Positions 24,879-32,395 of a stretch of DNA of 64,000 bases are shown here, in pieces. The notes below the pieces were generated by a model. That model was not told the origin of the DNA. It ran no database searches and saw only the letters and a program-made list of their open reading frames with translations. Source of the stretch: an uncultured Alphaproteobacteria bacterium. GTDB taxonomy: Bacteria; Pseudomonadota; Alphaproteobacteria; GCA-2731375. Position 1 is the first letter of the stretch, and each line of letters starts with the position of its first letter. Where the stretch lies: NCBI GenBank assembly GCA_951812805.1, contig CATOSZ010000004.1:248001-312000 (forward strand). The letters are read 5' to 3'. The translations under genes and the position numbers were made by a program.

Positions 24879-24987
24879 TTACCCACAAGCTCCACATGAA
24901 GTAGCGCGGAGATGCGATCGACGACGCCCGAGTCGTCCCCATCCCCTCCCGCGATAACTCACAGGGTTATCCCCAAGGTTATCCACC
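24879..24987. promoter_or_regulatory. Cluster of DnaA-box-like sites upstream of nrdJ
   Basis: TTACCCACA (24879-24887), TTATCCCCA (24967-24975) and TTATCCACC (24979-24987) each differ from the DnaA box TTATCCACA at one position and have the same orientation; the last two are 12 bases apart. They lie in the 253-base gap between nrdJ and plsC, the last overlapping the plsC stop. DnaA control of ribonucleotide reductase genes is known in other bacteria, so regulation of nrdJ by DnaA is plausible. Confidence 0.5.
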
Positions 24988-25716
24988 AACCTCCGCACGG
25001 CCTTCGGCGACGAGGCGCCGGGTCGCCTGTTCGATGCTCTCCTCCAGCCGGCTCATGAAGGCGCGACGGTCGAGGCCCGGCGGGATCGGCGGCAGGTATT
25101 CGAGGACGATCCGGCCCGGGCGGCGCAGAAAGCTACGCCGGGGCCAGTACAGGCCGGAGTTGAGGGCGACCGGCACCACCGGCAGGTCGAGGCCCCGGTA
25201 GAGCGCGGCAACCCCCGGCTGGTAGGGCACCTCGTCGCTGGTCGCATCGGGCGCGGCGCGGGTGCCCTGGGGGAAGATGATGATCGGCCGGCCCTCGGCC
25301 CCGGCCAGGCGCGCGGTCTCGATCATCCGTCGCAACGCCTTCGGGCCGCCCGCCCGATCGACCGGAATCTGGCGCGACTTGCGGCAGTAGGCGCCATAGA
25401 TCGGGATCGACAGCAGTTCCTGCTTCATCACCACCGCCGGGTCGTCGACGATGAGATGCCAGATCAGCGTATCCCAGGCGGATTGATGCTTGGCGGCGAT
25501 CAGGTGGCCGCCGGCCGGGCGATGCTCGGCACCGCGGATCTCGATCTCGATGCCGGCGAGGACGCGCATCAGCCAGACCATGTGCCCGGCCCAGCGCCGC
25601 TGACCGGAGACCGTCACCCGCCAGCTCATCCACAGACCCGGCACATAGGCCAGCACCATGACGACGGTCCAGACATAGAACGCCAGATTGAAGGCGAGGG
25701 AACGGACCGGGATCAT
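24979..25716 (-). CDS. plsC: 1-acyl-sn-glycerol-3-phosphate acyltransferase
   Basis: A 245-residue membrane-associated acyltransferase that adds the second acyl chain to lysophosphatidate. Two N-terminal hydrophobic helices (residues 5-32) precede the HX4D catalytic motif in AAKHQSAWDTLIW at about residue 76, IPVDR near 118 and IIIFPQGTRAAPDA near 142. Its ATG overlaps the ydcF-like stop by four bases, so it is the last gene of the coupled ftsE-ftsX-ydcF-plsC run. Other lysophospholipid acyltransferase specificities are possible. Confidence 0.9.
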   Translation of the reverse strand: MIPVRSLAFNLAFYVWTVVMVLAYVPGLWMSWRVTVSGQRRWAGHMVWLMRVLAGIEIEIRGAEHRPAGGHLIAAKHQSAWDTLIWHLIVDDPAVVMKQELLSIPIYGAYCRKSRQIPVDRAGGPKALRRMIETARLAGAEGRPIIIFPQGTRAAPDATSDEVPYQPGVAALYRGLDLPVVPVALNSGLYWPRRSFLRRPGRIVLEYLPPIPPGLDRRAFMSRLEESIEQATRRLVAEGRAEVGG

Positions 25717-26345
25717 GCGCCCGACTCACCCTCTTCGGCCCCGGCCAGGCGAACCGTCACCAGGGCCAGCAGATACTTGTTGAACTCGTCCGCCAGCAGC
25801 CGCGCCGTGCCGGAATGGCGCCACCATTCCGCCAGACGAACCGTGGGCGGGAATACCGGATGGGCCTGAATGCGCACATCCGGCATACGCGCGCGGAAAT
25901 ACAGCTCGCCCCGCGGCATGTGGTAGCTGGCCGTTACCAGGAGAAGGCTGTCGTACCCGGCCTCCCGCATCCAGATGGCGGCCTCGACGGCATTGCCCTT
26001 GGTGTCCTGCGCCTCGTGGCCGAGCGTCACGCAACAGGCGAAGGTTTCCGCCTTGGCCTTGGCCGTGCCCTGGCGGCGCAGGTCGGCGAGCCCGGTGCCG
26101 CGATCGACGCCCGAAATCAGCATGCGCTTCGCACGCCCGGCTTCCAGCAGGGCGAGCCCTTCGGCGATCCGCTCGGCACCGCCGGTCAGGACGACGATCG
26201 CGTCGCTCGTCCCGGCGGCAGTTGCAGGATCGCGCGGCAAGTCGGCGACGAACTGTAGAAACCCGCCGAGCCACAGCGCAGCGAGCGCGCAGATCCACAG
26301 GACCAGACGCCGCGTTAGCGACGGAGCTTTCTCACCCCGCGCCAT
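25713..26345 (-). CDS. YdcF-like (DUF218) membrane-anchored protein
   Basis: A 210-residue protein with one N-terminal transmembrane helix (about residues 12-30) and a DUF218 domain: SDAIVVLTGGAERIAEGLAL, RAKRMLISGVDRG, DTKGNAVEAAIWM and TASYHMPRGELYF. SanA/YdcF/ElyC relatives act in envelope or peptidoglycan-precursor lipid metabolism, with the domain outside the membrane. The start codon shares one base with the ftsX stop and the stop overlaps plsC, so translation is coupled on both sides. The exact role is unknown. Confidence 0.85.
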   Translation of the reverse strand: MARGEKAPSLTRRLVLWICALAALWLGGFLQFVADLPRDPATAAGTSDAIVVLTGGAERIAEGLALLEAGRAKRMLISGVDRGTGLADLRRQGTAKAKAETFACCVTLGHEAQDTKGNAVEAAIWMREAGYDSLLLVTASYHMPRGELYFRARMPDVRIQAHPVFPPTVRLAEWWRHSGTARLLADEFNKYLLALVTVRLAGAEEGESGA

Positions 26346-27220
26346 CAGGGCATGCGTCCGAGCGCACCGAACACGGTCAGACGTGCGGTGAAAAAGGCGA
26401 TGCCGGCGCCGGCGACGGGCACGAACGCCAAGACCACGAGCGTTACGGGGCCGAGCGATAGCTGGTCGAGCAAGGGCGCCTCCAGGCGCGCGACCAGGCG
26501 AGAGAGCACAAAGAGCGTCGCCGCCGCGAGGACCAAGCCGACGGCACCGCCTTTGGCGCCCATCCACAAGGCATGGTTCTGGAACTGCCGGGCGATATAG
26601 GCGTCGCGCGCGCCCATGACATGCAGCAACGCAACGATGTCATGATGGACGGAGAGCGTGGCGCGAACGGCGAAGACCACGACGGCGGCCAAGGCGCCGG
26701 CGATCAGCACCACGGTCGCCAGCGCGATAAACTGCACGCCCCGGGCCAGGCGGATCAATTGCGCCACCCAGACCTTGTGGTCGTCGAGACGGGCGCCCGG
26801 CACCGCGTCGTCCAGCCGGCGGGCGAGATAGTCGAAATCCAGCTGATGGTCCGTGTCCAATTCCACGTCGACCAGCCGCGGAATGGGCAGATCCGCGACC
26901 GGGTTGTCGGGTCCGAACCAGGGGGCGAGCAGTGCCGCATGCTCGGCATCGTCGAGCGCGACGGCACCCCGAACCCCCGCCGTCGAACGCAATATGCGAA
27001 GCGTCTCCGCGACGCGGGTATCGAGGTCGGCGCTACGCCCGGCCGGAACCTCGACCGTCAGGTGCCCTTCGAAACCCGCCTGCCAGCCCCGCACCCCCTG
27101 GTCCAGCGCGAGCACGCCAGAGACCGCGAGGGCGGCGAGAAACACCATGACGGCGACGACCCAAGGCAGGAAACGCCCCGCCCCCGTATCGTCGGGAATC
27201 AATTTGACGCCCCCGCTCAT
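26345..27220 (-). CDS. ftsX: Cell-division protein FtsX
   Basis: A 291-residue four-helix permease-like protein: helix 1 at about residues 18-40, a periplasmic loop of about 125 residues, then three helices in the C-terminal half (LATVVLIAGALAAVVVFAV, GAVGLVLAAATLFVL, LVVLAFVPVAGAGIAFF). With FtsE it forms an ABC complex at the division septum that activates peptidoglycan hydrolases. The cytoplasmic segment VHHDIVALLHVMGARDAYIA with 'GA-xD-x-YI-x-RQF' is the conserved FtsX signature. The start overlaps the ftsE stop by four bases. Confidence 0.93.
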   Translation of the reverse strand: MSGGVKLIPDDTGAGRFLPWVVAVMVFLAALAVSGVLALDQGVRGWQAGFEGHLTVEVPAGRSADLDTRVAETLRILRSTAGVRGAVALDDAEHAALLAPWFGPDNPVADLPIPRLVDVELDTDHQLDFDYLARRLDDAVPGARLDDHKVWVAQLIRLARGVQFIALATVVLIAGALAAVVVFAVRATLSVHHDIVALLHVMGARDAYIARQFQNHALWMGAKGGAVGLVLAAATLFVLSRLVARLEAPLLDQLSLGPVTLVVLAFVPVAGAGIAFFTARLTVFGALGRMP

Positions 27221-27918
27221 CCCACCAACCCGGCTTCGGCCGCCAGGGCCGGTGCGCGCGCCGGACCGCCGGCCAACTGTCCGTCTTCCAAGTGCAGCCG
27301 GGGATAGTCGAAGGGCTCGATCAGGGGCTGGTTATGGGTGGCGACGATGATCGTCGTGCCGATGCGATGCAATTCCTCGAACAGGCGAATCAGCCGGTAG
27401 CCGATGGCGTCGTCGACGTTGCCCGTCGGCTCGTCGGCCACGATCAAACTCGGCTGCGCGACGACCGCCCGGCAGATCGCGACACGCTGCTGTTCCCCGC
27501 CCGAAAGCGTCGTCGGCGACGCCTCGATCCGGTCGCCGAGGCCGACCCATTCCAGCATCTCCCGCGCCGGCCCCTCGATGCGGCGTTCCACCTCACCGGC
27601 GAGCCTGAGCGGCAGGGCCACGTTTTCCAGCACGCTCAGATGGTCGAGCAGGCGGAAATCCTGAAACACCACGCCGATCCGCCGCCGGATCGCCGGCAAT
27701 TCACGCCGGGTCGCCCGGGCGACGTCGGCGCCGAACAGCGAAATCGTGCCCCGGCTCGGCTTCAGGCCGAGATACATCATGCGCAACAGCGTCGATTTGC
27801 CCGCGCCGCTCGGCCCGGTGAGAAAGGTGAACGAGCCGGGTTCCAGATGGAACGAGATGTCGCGCAAGACTTCCGGCCCCTGGCCATAGCGCAGACCGAC
27901 GTTCTCGAAGCGAATCAA
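27217..27918 (-). CDS. ftsE: Cell-division ATP-binding protein FtsE
   Basis: A 233-residue ABC ATPase. Walker A GPSGAGKSTLL at residues 35-45, Q-loop VVFQDFRLLDHLSV, signature LSGGEQQRVAICRA, Walker B SLIVADEPTGNVD and switch His in VATHNQ. The only start giving a normal N-terminus (LIRFENVGLRYGQG) is a TTG at 27918, preceded by AAGGGG nine bases upstream; the open frame extends much further but runs antisense through the divergent zinc-ribbon gene. With FtsX it links division to septal cell-wall hydrolysis. Confidence 0.93.
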   Translation of the reverse strand: MIRFENVGLRYGQGPEVLRDISFHLEPGSFTFLTGPSGAGKSTLLRMMYLGLKPSRGTISLFGADVARATRRELPAIRRRIGVVFQDFRLLDHLSVLENVALPLRLAGEVERRIEGPAREMLEWVGLGDRIEASPTTLSGGEQQRVAICRAVVAQPSLIVADEPTGNVDDAIGYRLIRLFEELHRIGTTIIVATHNQPLIEPFDYPRLHLEDGQLAGGPARAPALAAEAGLVG

Positions 27919-28021
27919 GGACCGAAACCCCTTGGGCTGGAAGGCGGCGCGAAGGATGCCACGGGCCGGCTTCCGCGTCCAAAACTTTCGTGGATTGGGC
28001 GACCAAGCGTGTCGATGTTGC

Positions 28022-28049
28022 TTGTTTGGTAACCCTCTCGACCTATAAA
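28022..28049 (+). promoter_or_regulatory. Possible promoter for the zinc-ribbon gene
   Basis: TTGTTT (28022-28027) and TATAAA (28044-28049) are 16 bases apart and end 37 bases before the ATG at 28087, within the gap that separates this gene from divergent ftsE. Confidence 0.4.
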
Positions 28050-28086
28050 ACGGGGACCTGAGCCGATCCCGACGAGGGCGGACGCG

Positions 28087-28788
28087 ATGATTTTGACCTG
28101 TCCAGCGTGCACGACACGGTACCTGGTGGATGCCGGCGCCATCGGCGTCGGCGGCCGACAGGTACGGTGCGCCAAATGCGGTCGCGAGTGGCGACAGGCC
28201 CCGGCGGCGGCGGACATTCTCCCGCCGGGCGATGGATCCGGGTCCGACGCGGCGCTGGTCGAGGAGATCACGCCGCCGCCGATCTCGCCGCCCGAGGGCA
28301 TCCGTCCCCTGCCCCCCGGCTCGAACCTGCCGGCCCTGCCGCAGTCGAGATCCTCGACGCGGGGCTGGCTCGCCTGGGCGGCTTTGGTCATGTTCCTCGC
28401 CATCGGAACGTCCGCCGCGGTGATCTGGCGCCAGGCCGTGGTGGCGCATTGGCCGCCCGCCGGAAAACTGTACGAGCTGGTCCAACTCGAGGTGGCACCG
28501 CCGGAAATCTTCGCCTTCGACATCCGCGACGTCGCCTCCAAGGTGGGCTTCGAGGGCGGACAGCGGATCCTGAAAGTCAGCGGCCAGGTGGTCAATGTCG
28601 GTCCCGAGGCCAAGTCGGTACCGCGCCTGCGCGTCATGATCATCGACGACGACGATCGCCCGCTATTTAACTGGACGGTGGCCATGCCGACTCGCAACAT
28701 CGCCCCGGGCGAAGCCACGCCGTTCACGACCCGCCTGCCCGATCCGCCGAAAAACGTGAAACGGATATCGGTAACGTTCGAAGCCTAG
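28087..28788 (+). CDS. MJ0042-type zinc-ribbon, DUF3426 membrane protein
   Basis: A 233-residue protein. MILTCPACTTRYLVDAGAIG followed by QVRCAKCGREW is the four-cysteine MJ0042 zinc ribbon (residues 5-35). A proline-rich linker leads to one transmembrane helix (about 98-115, LAWAALVMFLAIGTSAAVIW) and a DUF3426 beta-sandwich outside (LKVSGQVVNVGPEAKSVPRL; FTTRLPDPPKNVKRISVTFE). It is divergent from ftsE-ftsX, an arrangement common in Alphaproteobacteria. Its function is not established; an envelope-stress or division role is speculative. Confidence 0.85.
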   Translation: MILTCPACTTRYLVDAGAIGVGGRQVRCAKCGREWRQAPAAADILPPGDGSGSDAALVEEITPPPISPPEGIRPLPPGSNLPALPQSRSSTRGWLAWAALVMFLAIGTSAAVIWRQAVVAHWPPAGKLYELVQLEVAPPEIFAFDIRDVASKVGFEGGQRILKVSGQVVNVGPEAKSVPRLRVMIIDDDDRPLFNWTVAMPTRNIAPGEATPFTTRLPDPPKNVKRISVTFEA

Positions 28789-28813
28789 CCAACCTTGGGA
28801 AGCGTGAGCGAAC

Positions 28814-31120
28814 TCAATCCCCCGCGACGGCCTGACCGGTATCGCCGAGGCGTTCCGAAACGAAGGCGATGGCGGCCTTGGCGTCCAGCGCCCGGCTGAT
28901 CAGGTGACCTTGCGCCTCGTCGCAGTTCTGCTCGCGCAGGAAGGCGGCCTGGGCTTCCGTCTCGACGCCCTCGGCGATGACTTCGAGGCCGAGGTCGTGC
29001 GCGAGATGGATGATGGCGTTGGTGATCGCCGTGCTGTCCTGGTCCTGGCCGAGGCTGCGGATGAAGATCTGATCGATCTTCAGGCAATGCACGGCGAAAC
29101 GCTGCAGGTAGGCCATGGAGCTGTAGCCGGTGCCGAAATCGTCGATCGCCAGGCGGAACCCCAATCCCTGCAACTCGTCCAGCACCCGGCTGACCCGCTC
29201 GTCCGTCGACATCAGCAGGCCTTCCGTGATCTCGAATTCGATCCACTTGGCCTCGACGCCGGTCGAGCGCAGCATCGACATGACGTTGGTGATGAAGCCC
29301 TCCCGCTTGAAGTCCGCCGGTGAGAGGTTGATCGAGACGCGGAACTCGGGATAGCCCGCCTCGCGCCAGGCCCGCATCTGCCGGCAGGCGAGCCGCAGCA
29401 CGAGATCGGTGAGGTTGGTGATCAGGCCGGCCTGCTCGGCGACGGGAATGAATTCGGAGGGCGGCACCAGGCCACGCACGGCGTGCTGCCAACGGACCAG
29501 GGCCTCGACGCCGCTGACGTCGCCGCTCTTCAGGTCGACGCGGGGCTGATAGGCCAGGAACAGGTCATTGTCCTCGATCGCCCGGCGGAGGTCGTGCTCC
29601 AGCGCCTTGCGTTCGCTGACCTCGGCGTTCATCTCGGCGTCATAGAGCTGGTACTTGTTCCGCCCCTCCTGCTTGGCGCGATAGAGCGCCAGGTCGGCGT
29701 TCTTGACCAGCTTGTCGGCGTCCTTGCCATCGTGCGGATAGAGCGTGATGCCAATGGAGCAGCCGGTGTAGACCCGCTCGCCGTCGAGGCTGAAGGGTTT
29801 CGAGATCCGGTCGACGATGCGCTGCGCCAGCACCTCGATGCCGTCGGCCGCTTCCAGGTTGGTCTGGATGATCGCGAACTCGTCGCCGCCGAGCCGGGCG
29901 ACCGTATCGGAGCGGCGCACGCAGTCGATCAGTCGTTGCGAGACCTGGATCAGCAACGCATCGCCCGCCGGATGGCCGAGCGTGTCATTCACGTCCTTGA
30001 AGTGATCGAGGTCCAGCAGCAGCACGGCCACCTTGCGATCGATCCGTTCGGCCTGCTGCACCGCCTCGAACAGCCGGTCCTGGAACAGCTTGCGGTTCGG
30101 CAGGCCCGTCAACGCATCCTGGTGCGCCATGGTACGGAGCGCTTCCTCGCTGCGCTGCCGGTTCTCCGCCATTCGATTGAAGGACCGCGCGAGCCGGGCC
30201 AACTCGTCGTTGCCCATCACCTCGATGCGGAAGTCGAGCTGGCCGCTGCCGATCGCCTCGGCGCCGGTCTTCTGCGCGCGAATGGGGGCGATGACGTCGA
30301 ATTCCAGCCGGCGCAGGATTTCGCCGACGCCGGTTTCGAAATCCTTGATGCCCGTCGCGCGTCGTTCCGCGAGCGTCATCGCCGCCTCCGCCGAGGCTCT
30401 CGCGTCGGCAAGCGTCGCCTCCAGCGTCGCCAGCCGGTCGCGCGCCGCATCACCCTGGGCCTGACCCTCGAAGGCCGCGTTCAGTCGGGCAAAGACGACG
30501 GCGGCGCGACGCAACGTCTCGCGATGCGCCGGATCGACGCTCGCCAGGTGTTGGCGCACGGAGACGGGCAGGTCCGCCAGCCATAACCTCGCCTCGCGGG
30601 CGGCGTTGCGAAGCGCGAAGACATCCTCGTCGGCGCCGGCCCCGCCGCTTAAGAGGAAACGGTCGATCAGCGCCGTCGCCGCCTGCACCTTGGCCTCGAG
30701 ATCCCGGTTCGCCCGCAGCGCATCCGCCTCGCTGGAGAAGCTGCGCTGCCCGACCTGGCGAATCCGCTCCAAGCGCTCCCGAATGGGGCCGCCTTGTTCG
30801 GAATCGATTTTGCCCCCGGTGGAGGCGGCGAAATCCTCGACGATGGTATCGAACTCGGCGAGCCAGGCGACGACGGAAAGCGCCTCGCCCTCGGGCTGTC
30901 CGAGACGGGCGAAACGGGCGCCGAGCTGCACGGTGCTTTCGAGCAGCCGGTAGCGGAACTCCATCACCCGTTCCTGGCGCGGGCTGTCGGGCCCGACGAT
31001 CGCCAGGACGTCGTCCTTGATCCGGTTGGTCAGCAGATAGGAGATCGCGCTGGTGCTGAAGAACAGGAACAGCAGGATGCCGAAGGCCAAGGCCACGCGT
31101 TTCGCGATCCCCAAGCTCAT
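28814..31120 (-). CDS. Bifunctional GGDEF-EAL cyclic-di-GMP enzyme with sensor domain
   Basis: A 768-residue signalling protein. One N-terminal transmembrane helix (residues 9-30), a long helical sensor region (about 31-270), a HAMP-like segment (IGSGQLDFRIEVMGNDELAR), a GGDEF domain (LTGLPNRKLFQDRL; ARLGGDEFAI) and an EAL domain (GVEALVRWQH; IDDFGTGYSSMAYL; EVIAEGVE). The cyclase motif is intact and an RRSD sequence five residues before GGDEF is a product-inhibition I-site. The phosphodiesterase motifs also look complete, so both activities are possible. No second transmembrane helix is obvious before the HAMP-like part, which is odd. Confidence 0.92.
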   Translation of the reverse strand: MSLGIAKRVALAFGILLFLFFSTSAISYLLTNRIKDDVLAIVGPDSPRQERVMEFRYRLLESTVQLGARFARLGQPEGEALSVVAWLAEFDTIVEDFAASTGGKIDSEQGGPIRERLERIRQVGQRSFSSEADALRANRDLEAKVQAATALIDRFLLSGGAGADEDVFALRNAAREARLWLADLPVSVRQHLASVDPAHRETLRRAAVVFARLNAAFEGQAQGDAARDRLATLEATLADARASAEAAMTLAERRATGIKDFETGVGEILRRLEFDVIAPIRAQKTGAEAIGSGQLDFRIEVMGNDELARLARSFNRMAENRQRSEEALRTMAHQDALTGLPNRKLFQDRLFEAVQQAERIDRKVAVLLLDLDHFKDVNDTLGHPAGDALLIQVSQRLIDCVRRSDTVARLGGDEFAIIQTNLEAADGIEVLAQRIVDRISKPFSLDGERVYTGCSIGITLYPHDGKDADKLVKNADLALYRAKQEGRNKYQLYDAEMNAEVSERKALEHDLRRAIEDNDLFLAYQPRVDLKSGDVSGVEALVRWQHAVRGLVPPSEFIPVAEQAGLITNLTDLVLRLACRQMRAWREAGYPEFRVSINLSPADFKREGFITNVMSMLRSTGVEAKWIEFEITEGLLMSTDERVSRVLDELQGLGFRLAIDDFGTGYSSMAYLQRFAVHCLKIDQIFIRSLGQDQDSTAITNAIIHLAHDLGLEVIAEGVETEAQAAFLREQNCDEAQGHLISRALDAKAAIAFVSERLGDTGQAVAGD

Positions 31121-31218
31121 TCCCGGCCGCCCCTCGGAAATATTATTCGGATACCCTCCCGACGATCATCGCCGATTCGGTGAGGATATGAAACGCCTAT
31201 TTGTGACAAGCGCCGCGC

Positions 31219-32241
31219 TCAGCCCGGCTTGATGCCGGTAACCCGCGTCAAGGTGCCGGGAATGAACTCCACGTCTTCGATTCCCTCGAAGCCGGCCGCG
31301 GCGAAATAGCCGCGGCATTCGCCGACCGAATGGGCGCGCCCGGTGCTGCCGCTGACCGCCTCGCTCAGGCCCCAGAGCGCGGGCGCGATCGGACCCGAGC
31401 GGTCGTCGTCCAGCATTTCACCGATCAGGTGAAACTCGCCGCCGGGCGTCAGCGTCGCGAAGACCTTGTCGACCACCTGCTGGACCATATCGGCGTTGTA
31501 TTGCGGCATGTTGCTCGCCATGATCGCCGCGTCCGCCTCGGGCAACGGGTCGGCGGTGAAGTCGCAGGCTTGCGCCGCGACCCGCTCGGTAAGGCCGTGC
31601 TCGGCGACGAATTCGGCTGTGACCTCGACCACCGGCGGCAGGTCGAGGACCGTGGCGGCAAGCCGCGGCCAGGTCTTGCAGGCGACGATGCAATAACAGC
31701 CCGAACCGCCGCCGAGATCGATCAGGTGCGAGCGCGCGGAAAGATCGACCTGGCGGCAGAACCGCCGGCCGGCGCCCATGCCGATCGAATAGGTCGCCTC
31801 GTGGTAGCGCCGGGCCCGCTCCACCGTGAAGCCCTCGGCGTACATGCCGAGCAGCTTCGGCGGCTCCCCGGCACGGAGCAGCTCGGCGAGACGGCCCCAT
31901 TCCGCCCACCTGGGCTTGGAGAACAGCATCCAGGGCCCGGCATAGGTCGCCTCGCCCTCGACCAGAAAGCGGGCGACATCTGGGGCATTGACGAAGCGAT
32001 CGCCCTCGCGCGCGACCAGCTCCAAGGCCGTCGCCGCCGTCAACAGGCGTTCGGCGTTCAATTCCGAGACGCCGATACTCCCCGCGGCCCGGGCGACGGT
32101 GTCGTCACCGCGCGCAAGGGCGGTGAACAGGCCGAGTTCGACCCCCGCCATCAACACGGCCGATTCCCAAAACCCCTTGGCCAGGCGCTGCAGGCGCACG
32201 GTATCGGGACGGCGGGGACGGGTATCGGCGGCATCGGTCAT
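31219..32241 (-). CDS. SAM-dependent methyltransferase (O-methyltransferase family 2-like)
   Basis: A 340-residue class I methyltransferase with an N-terminal winged-helix dimerisation domain (GFWESAVLMAGVELGLFTAL) and a C-terminal Rossmann domain. The SAM site is SHLIDLGGGSGCYCIVACK near residue 168-186, with TVLDLPPVVEVTAEFVAEHG following, matching the plant-type/hydroxyneurosporene O-methyltransferase family. ATG 32241 has GGAGATGGAG upstream. The substrate, probably a small phenolic or lipid, is unknown. It is a stand-alone gene divergent from the STT3-like gene. Confidence 0.85.
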   Translation of the reverse strand: MTDAADTRPRRPDTVRLQRLAKGFWESAVLMAGVELGLFTALARGDDTVARAAGSIGVSELNAERLLTAATALELVAREGDRFVNAPDVARFLVEGEATYAGPWMLFSKPRWAEWGRLAELLRAGEPPKLLGMYAEGFTVERARRYHEATYSIGMGAGRRFCRQVDLSARSHLIDLGGGSGCYCIVACKTWPRLAATVLDLPPVVEVTAEFVAEHGLTERVAAQACDFTADPLPEADAAIMASNMPQYNADMVQQVVDKVFATLTPGGEFHLIGEMLDDDRSGPIAPALWGLSEAVSGSTGRAHSVGECRGYFAAAGFEGIEDVEFIPGTLTRVTGIKPG

Positions 32242-32395
32242 TGGGGCACTCCATCTCCTGCGGCCCGACTCGGGCGCGCGAGGGGACGAGATTACCAGAA
32301 AGCGGGCCCGCGCCGCCTCCCCCGCACTTCGTGGCATTTGTCGCCGTCGCGGGTACGATGGGCGGATCGTCGTCGAAACGGAGGTTTCGGGCGCC

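Noticed and set aside
24726..24978. Cobalamin riboswitch or NrdR boxes upstream of nrdJ
   Set aside because: No B12-box sequence is seen, and the best palindrome (GTACTATAATGAATAC) matches the NrdR consensus at only about nine of 16 positions with no properly spaced second box.
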